Of a stretch of 64,000 nt of DNA, positions 17,920-26,990 are shown one piece after another. The DNA lies in NCBI GenBank assembly GCA_947503965.1, contig CANNFU010000004.1, positions 186,001-250,000 on the forward strand, given 5' to 3'. Position 1 is the stretch's first letter. Each line of letters starts with the position of its first letter. Made by a program: the position numbers and the translations under genes. Source of the stretch: an uncultured Paracoccaceae bacterium (lineage in GTDB: Bacteria > Pseudomonadota > Alphaproteobacteria > Rhodobacterales > Rhodobacteraceae). The notes beneath the pieces were generated by a model that saw only the letters and a list, made by a program, of their open reading frames with translations, searched no databases and was not told the origin of the DNA.

Positions 17920-17985
17920 ACGCGATGCTCTGGCTCAGGCCCCATGCAAACCTTCATACTATTTTGGGTAAGTCGCAAACCGGTT

Positions 17986-18531
17986 TCAGCGGGTTGGCGT
18001 CATCACTCCACGCTCTGTCACGATCAGGTCAAGCGGTTGATCGGTGGGCTCCAGCGGCAACGCCGCATCCTCTTGCGCGGCATAGGCAAAGCCAATCGCC
18101 ATCGTGGGGCGTGCCTCGCGCAATTGCGCGAGCGTCCGGTCATAAAACCCGCCGCCATAGCCCAGACGCCCGCCCTGCCGGTCAAACGCAACCAGCGGTA
18201 CGATCACGATTTCCGGGATCATCCAGTCGCCATCTTCCGGGATCATCGCACCAAACTCGCCTTTGATCAGCGTGCAACCCGGCTCCCACAATCGGAATTG
18301 CAGCGGCTGTCCTGCCCCCATGATCACAGGCACGCCGACTGGTCCGTGGGCCGCCGCCTCTTCCATCGCGGCGATTGGATAAATCTCGGTCCGCATGGCC
18401 ATGTAACCGGCCAGCGGAACCCCGCGATAACCCGCCAGAACCTCACTCAGATACCCGGCGTTCCCCTGACCCAGCGCATGCGCATCCTTGCGGCGGGCAA
18501 AGGCCGCAGCGCGGGCCGCTGATTTATCCAT
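17986..18531 (-). CDS. 5-formyltetrahydrofolate cyclo-ligase
   Basis: A 181-residue cytoplasmic enzyme converting 5-formyl-THF and ATP to 5,10-methenyl-THF. The N-terminal Arg/Lys segment (AAAFARRKDAH) and the C-terminal substrate/ATP motif LVAFDRQGGRLGYGGGFYDRTL, followed by AIGFAYAAQ, are diagnostic. It starts at ATG 18531, whose A is also the last base of the mgtE TGA stop (TGATG coupling), giving a two-gene unit with the magnesium transporter. An in-frame GTG 12 bases further upstream is less likely. Confidence 0.92.
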   Translation of the reverse strand: MDKSAARAAAFARRKDAHALGQGNAGYLSEVLAGYRGVPLAGYMAMRTEIYPIAAMEEAAAHGPVGVPVIMGAGQPLQFRLWEPGCTLIKGEFGAMIPEDGDWMIPEIVIVPLVAFDRQGGRLGYGGGFYDRTLAQLREARPTMAIGFAYAAQEDAALPLEPTDQPLDLIVTERGVMTPTR

Positions 18532-19904
18532 CAAAGCAGCCACACCGCCGCCAGGCCAAGGAAAGCAAAGAAACCAACAACATCCGTGACCGTGGTGACA
18601 AACGCACCAGAGGCCAACGCCGGGTCGATGCCCATCTTTTCAAGGATCACGGGGATCACCGTGCCTGCCAGCCCCGCCACAACCATGTTGACCACCATGG
18701 CCACGGCAATCACGACCCCCAACATGGGCGAGCCGAACCAGACAACACCGACGATGCCCATGACCACGGCAAAGATCAGACCATTGATCAGGCCGACCAG
18801 AACCTCGCGTCTGATCACGCGCCACATATTTGCAGTGGTCAAATCGCGCGTAGCCAAGGCGCGCACAGCAACAGTCAGGGATTGTGTACCGGCGTTCCCA
18901 CCCATCGACGCGACGATGGGCATCAGCACCGCCAAGGCGACCAATCCGGCAATGGTTTCTTCGAACAGCGAAATCACGAGGGACGCGAAAATGGCCGTGA
19001 CCAGATTGACCGCCAGCCAGGGAAAACGCCGCTTGGTCGTGTCGATCACCTTGTCAGACAACCGCCCCTCGCCGACACCGGCCAGACGCAGGATATCTTC
19101 CTCGGCTTCTTCTTCAAGAAACGCCATCGCATCGTCGATGGTGATCACACCCACAATCCGATCATCATCATCGACCACAGGGGCGGTGATCATGTGATAG
19201 TGGTTGATCGCCTGTGCGACCTCTTCCACGTCTTGAGCCACATGGAAGGTGCGAAAGGTATCCTCGGCCAGCTCTTTCAGCGGCGTATTGCGCGGGTGGC
19301 TCAGAACGCGGCCAAGGGACACATAACCGACTGCTTTCAAACGCGGATCAACAAGGATGATGTGGTAGAATTGGTCCGGCAGCACCACGTCAGAGCGCAG
19401 ATAATCAATCGCCTCACCCACATTCCAATGCTCTGGCGCGCGGACCAGTTCGGACTGCATGTGGCGTCCGGCGGATTCCTCGGGGTACGACAACGCCTGC
19501 TCGACCACGACCCGGTCGCCTGCATCCAGCGCATCCAGCACAGCCTCTTGCTGCTCTTCGCCCAGATATTCGACCAGATCGACAACATCATCGCTGTCAA
19601 GATTACGCACCGCCTCGGCCAGTTCGGCGGGGGCAAGCTGTCCGATCACCTCTTCGCGCAGATGGTCATCAAGTTCCGACAGCACCTCACCATCGACGCG
19701 GTCGGACCAGACAGCCAGCAGATCGCGGCGTTCGCGCGTGTCGATCTGTTCCAGAAGGTGGGCGATATCGGCAGGGTGAAGCGGTTCCAGGATTGCATCG
19801 ACCGTGCGGCCTTCGCCCCGGCTGACAGCCTCCATCACATCGCTTAACAGGCCTTCGGTGATGCCGAACGCCTCTTCTTCGGTGCTTTCTTGTGGTTCTG
19901 CCAT
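18531..19904 (-). CDS. mgtE: Magnesium transporter MgtE
   Basis: A 457-residue Mg2+ channel/transporter of the inner membrane. The N-terminal superhelical domain (PLHPADIAHLLEQI, ELDDHLREEVIGQLAPAELAEAV) is followed by two CBS domains (VLPDQFYHIILVDPRLKAVGYV and the second, TAPVVDDDDRIVGVITIDDAM) and a C-terminal five-helix pore (NLVTAIFASLVISLFEETI; AVLMPIVASMGGNAGTQSLTV). The MGGNAGTQ segment is the family signature. Its stop couples to the folate cyclo-ligase gene. Regulation is expected to be by Mg2+ binding to the N and CBS domains, as in the family. Confidence 0.94.
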   Translation of the reverse strand: MAEPQESTEEEAFGITEGLLSDVMEAVSRGEGRTVDAILEPLHPADIAHLLEQIDTRERRDLLAVWSDRVDGEVLSELDDHLREEVIGQLAPAELAEAVRNLDSDDVVDLVEYLGEEQQEAVLDALDAGDRVVVEQALSYPEESAGRHMQSELVRAPEHWNVGEAIDYLRSDVVLPDQFYHIILVDPRLKAVGYVSLGRVLSHPRNTPLKELAEDTFRTFHVAQDVEEVAQAINHYHMITAPVVDDDDRIVGVITIDDAMAFLEEEAEEDILRLAGVGEGRLSDKVIDTTKRRFPWLAVNLVTAIFASLVISLFEETIAGLVALAVLMPIVASMGGNAGTQSLTVAVRALATRDLTTANMWRVIRREVLVGLINGLIFAVVMGIVGVVWFGSPMLGVVIAVAMVVNMVVAGLAGTVIPVILEKMGIDPALASGAFVTTVTDVVGFFAFLGLAAVWLL

Positions 19905-20004
19905 GATGCCGCCCCTTGCTGGTCTGCAACATAGTGGATCAGCGCAGTTCTACAACGCGCATTCGGCGATTTACGCTGTTCTGCCACCGCCATATGGTGC
20001 GCGC

Positions 20005-21300
20005 ATGACAAAGCAGCTTCTTCTGGGGCAAACCCTTGGGTTTTCTGGCAACCCATTGACCGGCGATTGGGCGGATGCCGTCCAGTTCGACAGCGCGGGT
20101 GGCGTGCTGATTGATGGGGCGCAGATTGTTGCCGTGGGCAATGGTGCGGCGCTGAAGGCAGCGCACGCTGATGCTGTCGTAACCGATTATGGTGACGCTG
20201 TGATCAGCGCCGGTTTTGTCGATGCGCATATGCATTATCCACAAACCGGCATCATCGCGAGCTGGGGAAAGCAGCTGATCGACTGGCTGAACACCTACAC
20301 TTTCCCCGAAGAGGCGCGGTTTGGTGATCCCGCCTATGCCGCGATGGTGGCAGACCGGACGCTTGATCTGTCACTGGCGCATGGCACCACCACGCTGACC
20401 AGCTTTTGCACGATCCACCCGGAAAGTGTGGATGCGTTTTTTAACGCCGCAGCCGCGCGGAACATGGCCGTTGTGGCGGGCAAAACCTGCATGGATCGCA
20501 ACGCGCCCGACAATCTGCGCGATGCGGCGCAATCGGCCTATGATGACAGCAAGGCCTTGCTGGAGAAATGGCATGGAACTGGCCGTGCGCAATACGCGAT
20601 CACGCCCCGGTTTTCGCCCACATCAACACCCGACCAACTGGCGGCATTGGGTGCGCTTTGGGCCGAACACCCCGATTGTCTGATGCAAACCCATCTGAGC
20701 GAACAGCATCCAGAAATTACCTGGGTCAAAGACCTCTTCCCTGATGCGCGCGATTATCTGGATACATACGAGGCGTTCGGCCTGCTGGGCGCAAAGGGCC
20801 TTTATGGTCATGCCATTCACCTGGAACCGCGCGAGATTGACCGATTGGCCGAGGTCGGGGCAGCGGTTATCCATTGCCCCACATCCAACACGTTCATCGG
20901 GTCGGGGCTGTTTGATCTGATGGGGCTGGCACGGGCAGGTCTGCAGATCGGGCTAGCCACCGATACCGGTGGCGGGTCGTCTTTTTCGATGTTACGCACG
21001 ATGGCCGCCGCGTATGAGATCGGGCAGTTGCGCGGTGTGGCCTTGCATCCGGCGCAATTGATGTGGCTGGCCACCGAAGGATCAGCGCAGACGCTGCATA
21101 TGAACGGTCAGATTGGCAGCCTGAACGCAGGTGCGATCGCCGATATCACAGTACTGGATCTGGCATCGACCGCCGCCATCAGCCAGCGTTTCGACAAAGC
21201 CAATGATATCTGGGACGCGCTGTTCCCGACGATCATGATGGGCGATGACAGGGCGATTGCCGACGTGTGGATCGCCGGTCAGCGCCTAACACCCAGATGA
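20005..21300 (+). CDS. guaD: Guanine deaminase
   Basis: A 431-residue amidohydrolase that deaminates guanine to xanthine in purine salvage or breakdown. Zinc ligands and active-site motifs are visible: FVDAHMHYPQTGI (HxH), the CTIHPESVDAFF helix, MQTHLSEQHPEI, GHAIHLEPREI and ATDTGGGSSFSML with the metal Asp. Residues PRFSPTSTPDQL match guanine deaminases. ATG 20005 fits the family start; the open frame further upstream is antisense to the 5' end of mgtE. Its last 15 bases overlap a convergent lipoprotein gene. Confidence 0.92.
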   Translation: MTKQLLLGQTLGFSGNPLTGDWADAVQFDSAGGVLIDGAQIVAVGNGAALKAAHADAVVTDYGDAVISAGFVDAHMHYPQTGIIASWGKQLIDWLNTYTFPEEARFGDPAYAAMVADRTLDLSLAHGTTTLTSFCTIHPESVDAFFNAAAARNMAVVAGKTCMDRNAPDNLRDAAQSAYDDSKALLEKWHGTGRAQYAITPRFSPTSTPDQLAALGALWAEHPDCLMQTHLSEQHPEITWVKDLFPDARDYLDTYEAFGLLGAKGLYGHAIHLEPREIDRLAEVGAAVIHCPTSNTFIGSGLFDLMGLARAGLQIGLATDTGGGSSFSMLRTMAAAYEIGQLRGVALHPAQLMWLATEGSAQTLHMNGQIGSLNAGAIADITVLDLASTAAISQRFDKANDIWDALFPTIMMGDDRAIADVWIAGQRLTPR

Positions 21301-21750
21301 GAACAACAAAACCCAGGTATTCTTAGTCCGGCCCAGCCCGAATTCAGTATAACTGGCCCCCAGCATGTTCCGGCGGTGGCCGGACGAATTCTGCCACGCG
21401 GTCAAAACCGCCGCTTCCGATGTCTGGCCTTGTGCAATATTCTCTGCCCCTGCCTGTAAACGACAGCCGCCGGCAATCATACGTTCGGACATGGTATCGC
21501 CGTTCGGCCCACCGGGGGACTGATGCGAAAAGTACCCGCGCGCGACCATATCATCGGCATGTAGTTGTGCGGCACGGCGCAGCTTGGCGCTTTGCTGTAC
21601 CGGACCGCGCCCTTGTGATGCGCGAAATGCGTTTAGATCAGCCATGAAATTACCCGTCAGACTGGCCGTATTCGACACCTGCGTTGAAGCGGGCGTCGTC
21701 TGACATGCGGCAAGCGCGCAGAGTGCCAGCACTGAAACGATCTTTTTCAT
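21286..21750 (-). CDS. CAP/SCP-domain lipoprotein
   Basis: A 154-residue secreted protein with a lipoprotein signal (MKKIVSVLALCALAAC, lipobox LAAC) and a bacterial CAP (SCP/PR1-like) domain: FMADLNAFRASQGRGPVQ, LRRAAQLHADDMVARGYFSHQSPGG, AGAENIAQGQTSEAAVLTAWQNSSGHRRNML. The His and Glu positions of the CAP cavity are present. Bacterial CAP proteins have no settled role. ATG 21750 gives the lipoprotein start; the frame upstream lacks a signal. It is convergent with guaD, with a 15-base overlap. Confidence 0.87.
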   Translation of the reverse strand: MKKIVSVLALCALAACQTTPASTQVSNTASLTGNFMADLNAFRASQGRGPVQQSAKLRRAAQLHADDMVARGYFSHQSPGGPNGDTMSERMIAGGCRLQAGAENIAQGQTSEAAVLTAWQNSSGHRRNMLGASYTEFGLGRTKNTWVLLFSSGC

Positions 21751-21816
21751 CTTCCGTTTCCCCTTCGCTGCGCCCAGCTTATCGTATTGCAACGGAATCG
21801 CCAGCGTCCCGCCGTG

Positions 21817-23154
21817 TTACATGGCAAGACGTTGCGCAAGCTGGTTCTGCCGCGCGATGACGCGCGGCAGGTCAATGGTTAGCATCTGCCCATCGCGGAC
21901 GATCGGCCGCCCTTCAACGAACAAATCACGTACCCTCATCGGTCCCGCAAGAAGCAGTGCCGCCGGGTCCCATGACCCCGCATTTTCTACTGCATCGATA
22001 TCCCAGATCGCGAGATCAGCGCGCCTGCCCACAGCAATCTGCCCGCAATCATCGCGGCCCAGCACCTGTGCGCCGCCGCGCGTCGCAATTTCCAAAGCCT
22101 CGCGCGCGGACATCGCGTCGGCCCCGTTTACAACCCGCTGCAACAGCATCGCCTGCCGCGCCTCAACCACCAGATTGCCGATGTCATTGCTGGCAGAGCC
22201 ATCAACACCAAGGCCAACTGGCACACCAGCATCACGCATCTGACGGATTGGTGCGATCCCTGACCCCAGCCTGCAATTGGAACAAGGGCAATGTGCCACG
22301 CCTGTGCGGCTGCGAGCGAACAAATCAATCTCTGCCCCATCCAGTTTGACACAATGCGCGTGCCACACATCATCGCCGATCCAGCCCAGATCCTCGGCGT
22401 ATTGTCCCGGACGACAGCCGAATTTTTCCAAACTATAGGCGATGTCTTCATCATTCTCGGCCAGATGCGTATGCATCATCACACCCTTGTCGCGGGCAAG
22501 GATTGCAGCGTCGCGCATCAGGTCGCGCGTGACGGAAAACGGGCTGCACGGCGCGACACCTACGCGGATCATCGCACCGGGCTGGGGATCATGAAACACA
22601 TCGATAACCCGAATGCAGTCTTCCAGAATGGTCTTTTCATCCTCGACCAAGGCGTCAGGCGGCAAGCCACCCTCACTTTCGCCAATGCTCATCGCGCCGC
22701 GCGTGGCATGAAACCGCAGGCCCACCTCGCTGGCCGCCGCGATCGTGTCGTCCAGCCGTGATCCGTTGGGATACAGGTACAGATGATCAGAAGTCAGCGT
22801 GCAGCCCGACAAGGCCAATTCAGCCAGACCAATCTGGGCCGATACAAACATCTCTTCCGGCCCGAACCGCGCCCAGATCGGGTAAAGCCGTTGCAGCCAA
22901 CCAAAAAGCAATGCGTCCTGCGCACCGGGAACCGCGCGGGTCAACGTCTGATAAAGATGGTGATGCGTGTTGACCAAACCGGGGGTGACGACGGCATTGC
23001 CAGCCTCAATAATCTCGGCCTCTTTAGCAGGTAAACCGAGACCGATCCCCGCAATGACACCATCTTGCAGCAGGATATCTGTAGCACGCAACTCCCGCCG
23101 CTGATCATCCATCGTCAGCACATGGCGGGCGTTGCGGATCAGACTATCAGGCAC
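21817..23154 (-). CDS. 8-oxoguanine deaminase-like amidohydrolase
   Basis: A 445-residue member of the amidohydrolase (TrzN/AtzB-like) branch that includes 8-oxoguanine deaminases. Visible motifs: NTHHHLYQTLTRAVPGAQDALLFGWLQRLYPIW (HxH metal pair plus family-specific stretch), VAPCSPFSVT, MHTHLAENDED, WHAHCVKLDGAEI, HCPCSNCRLGSGI and GVDGSASNDIGN. The N-terminus is best placed at GTG 23154, which overlaps the hisN stop by 8 bases; longer versions extend antisense-like sequence with no family match. Together with guanine deaminase 0.5 kb away, it points to purine-base salvage or clean-up of oxidised bases. Confidence 0.85.
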   Translation of the reverse strand: MPDSLIRNARHVLTMDDQRRELRATDILLQDGVIAGIGLGLPAKEAEIIEAGNAVVTPGLVNTHHHLYQTLTRAVPGAQDALLFGWLQRLYPIWARFGPEEMFVSAQIGLAELALSGCTLTSDHLYLYPNGSRLDDTIAAASEVGLRFHATRGAMSIGESEGGLPPDALVEDEKTILEDCIRVIDVFHDPQPGAMIRVGVAPCSPFSVTRDLMRDAAILARDKGVMMHTHLAENDEDIAYSLEKFGCRPGQYAEDLGWIGDDVWHAHCVKLDGAEIDLFARSRTGVAHCPCSNCRLGSGIAPIRQMRDAGVPVGLGVDGSASNDIGNLVVEARQAMLLQRVVNGADAMSAREALEIATRGGAQVLGRDDCGQIAVGRRADLAIWDIDAVENAGSWDPAALLLAGPMRVRDLFVEGRPIVRDGQMLTIDLPRVIARQNQLAQRLAM

Positions 23155-23956
23155 GCATCGTCTCTTGCAGGATCGCCAGCGCCTCGGCATGGATTTCGGG
23201 CGTGGCGGCGGCCAGGGCCCGCCCGCCCTCATGAACCGGCCCCCCCTCCCAATCGGTGACAATGCCACCGGCGGCGTGAATAATGGCAATTGGCGCCTGA
23301 ATATCGTAAGCGTTAAGGCCCGCCTCAATCACCAGATCAACCTGACCCGAGGCGAGCAGCGCGTAACCGTAACAATCCATCCCGTACCGGGTCAGTTGCG
23401 CCCGCCCGGCGACCGCATGAAAGGCGTGGCCTTCTTCGGCGGTGCCAACTTCGGGAAATGTCGTCAGCACGGTCGCGTCGGCCAATGTGCGGCCCTGGCG
23501 ACAGGATAACGCGCGCTCCCCTGTTGGGCCGTCGACTTGTGCGATACCAAAACCACCGGCGAAACGTTCGCCAATGTAGGGCTGATCAATAAGACCAAAC
23601 AGCGGCCCCGCTGCATCCGCGACCGAGATCAGTACACCCCAGGTCGGCGTGCCGCTGATATAGCCACGCGTGCCATCGATAGGGTCCAATACCCATGTCA
23701 GACCGGTCGTACCGGGTTGCGCGCCATATTCTTCGCCCAAAATAGCATCATCGGGACGTTCGCGCGCCAAAACCTCGCGCATCGCTTTTTCAGCGGCACG
23801 ATCAGCAATGGTCACGGGATCAAAGGCACCCCCACCCTTGTCATCGGCGACAAGGGCCGGGGTGCGAAAATGCCTGAGCGTTTCTGGCCGCGCTGCGTCG
23901 GCCATCAGATGCGCCACGCGGATCAGCTCTGCGTGGCCTGTCGCGTCAATTGGCAT
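23147..23956 (-). CDS. hisN: Inositol-monophosphatase-fold histidinol-phosphatase (HisN type)
   Basis: A 269-residue Mg2+-dependent phosphatase. Metal-binding motifs are in place: GEEYGAQ, WVLDPIDGTRGYISGTPTWGVLISV and the C-terminal AYDIQAPIAIIHAAGGIVTDWEG. The DPIDGTRGYISG form is typical of HisN-type histidinol-phosphate phosphatases, which complete a step of histidine synthesis, but related IMPases can act on inositol phosphate or PAP. It is translationally coupled to the downstream oxoguanine-deaminase-like gene (8-base overlap), an unusual partner for a histidine gene. Confidence 0.85.
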   Translation of the reverse strand: MPIDATGHAELIRVAHLMADAARPETLRHFRTPALVADDKGGGAFDPVTIADRAAEKAMREVLARERPDDAILGEEYGAQPGTTGLTWVLDPIDGTRGYISGTPTWGVLISVADAAGPLFGLIDQPYIGERFAGGFGIAQVDGPTGERALSCRQGRTLADATVLTTFPEVGTAEEGHAFHAVAGRAQLTRYGMDCYGYALLASGQVDLVIEAGLNAYDIQAPIAIIHAAGGIVTDWEGGPVHEGGRALAAATPEIHAEALAILQETMRA

Positions 23957-24029
23957 GGGTCAATATCCTAATCTGCGCCGCTGTCACCGTTTGCGGTAAC
24001 GCGGAGCAGTCAGGTCGGTCAAGGCCGGA

Positions 24030-24401
24030 TCAGGCAGCCTCGCTCAAAACGCGGGCCAGATCAAACAGGCGACGGCGTTGATTTTCGGGGATCGCATAGT
24101 AGGAGCGCAGCAGCTCAAGCGCCTCTTTGTCGGTCAGGATATCGCCGGGCATATCACCATTTGTCTGGTCTGCCGGTGGTTGAGTATCCAACCCTTCAAA
24201 GAAAAACGACACAGGCACATTCAGGACCTTTGCGATGTCCCAAAGGCGCGATGCGCTGACCCTGTTCATGCCCGTTTCGTATTTCTGGATTTGCTGGAAC
24301 TTGATTCCAACATTCTCTGCCAGTTGCTGTTGCGTTGTCCCGCTCATCCAACGGCGATGACGAATACGCTTGCCTACATGAACGTCGACTGGATGTTTCA
24401 T
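24030..24401 (-). CDS. XRE-family transcriptional regulator
   Basis: A 123-residue DNA-binding protein with a helix-turn-helix of the Cro/C1/SinR type at residues 8-65: VGKRIRHRRWMSGTTQQQLAENVGIKFQQIQKYETGMNRVSASRLWDIAKVL. The remainder (PVSFFFEGL, then DKEALELLRSYYAIPENQRRRLFDLARVL) matches a common alphaproteobacterial group (PhrR/PraR-like). Targets are unknown. A 270-base upstream gap separates it from the divergent quinone oxidoreductase gene; that gap contains runs of A/T and could hold both promoters. Confidence 0.87.
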   Translation of the reverse strand: MKHPVDVHVGKRIRHRRWMSGTTQQQLAENVGIKFQQIQKYETGMNRVSASRLWDIAKVLNVPVSFFFEGLDTQPPADQTNGDMPGDILTDKEALELLRSYYAIPENQRRRLFDLARVLSEAA

Positions 24402-24673
24402 TTTGTTCTTTCCTTAGTTTGGAAGCTCTCGGCAAGTGTGACGCCGGTGCCCGTTGCTAACCTGCTTACGCTGTACACGTGCGTCATTTCTTGCCACACC
24501 ACTGGTGCATGACACTATTCACGCTTAACACGCAACGGTTGCAGCCACCGACCTGAACTTAAGGACAGGTTCGCAATGCAACATTTTTCAGGCCGCCTAA
24601 AAAGCAACCCTTTCGCCATGTCTGATGATGTGATGATAAAGGTTAACAAATTCATACCGAAAGGAATCCCGTG

Positions 24674-25633
24674 ATGCGTTCATTTCAAGTTCAGTCCTTT
24701 GATGACGCGCCAGCACTCAAAATTATTCCCGAACTTAAACCAGAAAAGGGTGAGGTTTTGTTGGATATCGCCGCATGTGGGCTAAATTTTGCCGATATGT
24801 TGATGGCCCAAGGGCGGTATCAGGACACGCCAGAACCCCCTTTTACCCTGGGCATGGAAGTCTGCGGCACGGTCATTGCCCAAGGGCCCGACGTCACAGC
24901 CCCGGCCATTGGAACACGCGTCGCCGTTTTTGGGGGTCAGGGCGGCATGGCCGATCAGGGGGTTTTTCCGGCCGCACTCTGTCGCCCCGTCCCCGATGAC
25001 ATGCCGGCCGAGGTCGCAGCAGGGTTTATGGTGGCCTATGGCACCTCGCATCTTGCGCTGACACGCCGCGCGCATCTTCAGCCGGGAGAGACGCTTTTAG
25101 TGCTGGGAGCAGCCGGTGGTGTAGGTCTGACTGCGGTTGAAATCGGCAAAGCCATGGGGGCAAAGGTCATCGCGGTCGCGCGTGGGGCCGACAAGCTGGC
25201 AATTGCACAAAAGGCCGGCGCAGATCACCTGATCGACAGCGATACCGCCGATATCAAAGCCGAAGTCAAAGCACTTGGCGGCGCCGATGTCGTCTATGAT
25301 CCGGTTGGTGGTGATGGCTTCAAGGCCGCGTTGGGCGCTTGTAACCGCGAAGCGCGGGTCATCGTCATCGGCTTTGCCAGCGGGGATGTACCGCAAATCC
25401 CGGCTAATATCCTGCTGGTCAAGAACATCACCGTTATCGGCTTTTATTGGGGTGGTTACCTGAAATTCAACGCGACGGCGCTGACCGACAGTCTGGCAGA
25501 ACTGATGCAATGGTATGCTGACGGGCGGCTGAAACCCCATATCAGCCATGTGATCCCGCTTGAAAATGCCGGTGAAGCGCTGGAGCTGATGCGCACCCGC
25601 AAATCGACCGGCAAGGTTGTTGTCACGCCGTAG
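24674..25633 (+). CDS. NADPH:quinone oxidoreductase family protein (zinc-free MDR)
   Basis: A 319-residue medium-chain dehydrogenase/reductase. It has a GroES-like N-terminal half (GLNFADMLMAQGRYQ; LGMEVCGTVIAQG) and a Rossmann half with GAAGGVGLTAVEIGKAMGAKV. DVVYDPVGGDGFKAAL and VIGFYWGGYLKFN are usual in the QOR branch. It lacks the catalytic zinc ligands of alcohol dehydrogenases. ATG 24674 has AAAGGA 8 bases upstream; a GTG three bases earlier is less likely. Its 3' end overlaps the LysR gene by 11 bases in convergent orientation. Confidence 0.88.
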   Translation: MRSFQVQSFDDAPALKIIPELKPEKGEVLLDIAACGLNFADMLMAQGRYQDTPEPPFTLGMEVCGTVIAQGPDVTAPAIGTRVAVFGGQGGMADQGVFPAALCRPVPDDMPAEVAAGFMVAYGTSHLALTRRAHLQPGETLLVLGAAGGVGLTAVEIGKAMGAKVIAVARGADKLAIAQKAGADHLIDSDTADIKAEVKALGGADVVYDPVGGDGFKAALGACNREARVIVIGFASGDVPQIPANILLVKNITVIGFYWGGYLKFNATALTDSLAELMQWYADGRLKPHISHVIPLENAGEALELMRTRKSTGKVVVTP

Positions 25634-26501
25634 CAACCGCGCGCAGCGGAGGTGGGCTGGCATAAATCTGGCGCACAATGCCTGCCAGGGCGGTGCTGGC
25701 TGTGTCATCGGGCTTCAGCACATACATGTTGATCTTATGCGACGGCAGCGGTGGTAATGCGCCACCATGTTGGATCACCTCCGTATGCGGAGGCAGGCAC
25801 CCCTCCAGAGCGGCGTACACACCCAGATCGGCGCTCACCGCGGCCTCAACCGCGTTGTCGAGTTCTGAATCAACCGACATGTCCCAGGCGATATCGCTGT
25901 TGTTCAGCGCTTGCAGCACCCCGCTGCGAAAGATGCAGTTGCTGCAAAAGGCAACCGGCAAGGGCTGTTTGCGCCAAGCTGATCCATCCCGGGCGCCGAT
26001 CCATAACAAAGGCAGCTCAACTAGGGCCTGCCCACCCGGTCCGCATTGTTCTTCGGTTGTCAGGATAAGGTCGACCTCACCCCGTCCATACATTTCCAGC
26101 AGGCTGCGGGTCGGGGCCGACACCAGCTTGACCTGCATGCGCGGAAAATCAGCGGCAAAGCGGCGCAAGGCTTGGGGGACCCACGGATAGATAATGTCAT
26201 GCGGCACACCCAGCTTGATCTCGCGTTCATATTCGGTCGCGGTCAAACGGCTTAACGCTTCGTCATTGATCTGCAACATCTTGCGGGCATAACCCAGTAG
26301 CTGCTCACCGGCGGGGGTAAGGCCAATACTCCGCGCACTACGATCCAACAGGGACAGGTTCAGCGATTCCTCCAGCCGTTTCAGCTGCATCGACACAGCA
26401 GATTGGGTTAGGTTCAAAACGCCTGCCGCGCGGGTGACGCCGCCCATTTCGGCCACGGTGACAAAAGATCGTAAGGCTGTGGTGTCCAGATTTCGCAACA
26501 T
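25623..26501 (-). CDS. LysR-family transcriptional regulator
   Basis: A 292-residue regulator. The N-terminal winged HTH (LDTTALRSFVTVAEMGGVTRAAGVLNLTQSAVSMQLKRLEESLNLSLLDRS) is standard for LysR, followed by the linker ARSIGLTPAGEQLLGYARKML and a C-terminal effector domain with GVPHDIIYPWVPQALRRF and DLILTTEE. The intergenic region before it (26502-26615), shared with a DUF1127 gene, is A/T-rich and contains TTCAA/TTGAA half-sites 19 bases apart, a possible regulatory site. Target and inducer are unknown. Confidence 0.88.
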   Translation of the reverse strand: MLRNLDTTALRSFVTVAEMGGVTRAAGVLNLTQSAVSMQLKRLEESLNLSLLDRSARSIGLTPAGEQLLGYARKMLQINDEALSRLTATEYEREIKLGVPHDIIYPWVPQALRRFAADFPRMQVKLVSAPTRSLLEMYGRGEVDLILTTEEQCGPGGQALVELPLLWIGARDGSAWRKQPLPVAFCSNCIFRSGVLQALNNSDIAWDMSVDSELDNAVEAAVSADLGVYAALEGCLPPHTEVIQHGGALPPLPSHKINMYVLKPDDTASTALAGIVRQIYASPPPLRAVATA

Positions 26502-26615
26502 ATCACATTTCCTGATGCTTCATATATCAATCATTCATTTTCATTATGTCTTCAACAGATCTACATATCAAGTATTGAAATGGATAAGCGTCGATACATC
26601 ACGAAAGGACAGGTC

Positions 26616-26837
26616 ATGACCGTCACAGTAAGTCGCGCCCGCGTCGATTGCGCAGAGATCAAACCACGCCGCAGCCTTCGGGGTCGCATCGCAGACATGG
26701 TTGGTGTCCATCGACAGCGCAAAACACTTGAGAATCTTGATGATCATATGTTGCACGACATCGGGATCAGCCGCCAAGATGCCAAGATCGAGGCGAAAAA
26801 ACCGGTTTGGGACGTGCCGCGTCATTGGTCAAAATAG
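26616..26837 (+). CDS. DUF1127 small protein
   Basis: A 73-residue basic protein with a C-terminal DUF1127 motif (RQRKTLENLDDHMLHDIGISRQDAKIEAKKP). DUF1127 proteins in alphaproteobacteria have been tied to phosphate, carbon and RNA turnover control, acting as small RNA- or protein-binding factors. ATG 26616 after an AAGGACAG ribosome-like site is preferred; an ATG at 26580 would add 12 residues. It is divergent from the LysR gene. Confidence 0.85.
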   Translation: MTVTVSRARVDCAEIKPRRSLRGRIADMVGVHRQRKTLENLDDHMLHDIGISRQDAKIEAKKPVWDVPRHWSK

Positions 26838-26909
26838 GTCGATTTCGCCCGCACCTGCGACATTCCCGCCCAAAACAATCAGAAATATGCAATTTGCGGC
26901 ATGATAGGC

Positions 26910-26938
26910 TTGAAAAAACAGGGGCGTACGCCAATATC
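26910..26938 (+). promoter_or_regulatory. Candidate sigma-70-type promoter for the Bax-inhibitor-1 gene
   Basis: TTGAAA at 26910-26915 and AATATC at 26933-26938 are 17 bases apart and lie about 53 bases before the next ATG. This is a good but unproven match to a housekeeping promoter; the -10 is weak. Confidence 0.35.
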
Positions 26939-26990
26939 AGGCACCAAGGATGCCGATATGCGGCGCCGCTGTTTTTAACTGGAGGTTTAC

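Noticed and set aside
18375..19847. 490-codon plus-strand open frame
   Set aside because: Antisense to mgtE and the folate cyclo-ligase; the sequence has no domain and abnormal Asp/His/Arg content.
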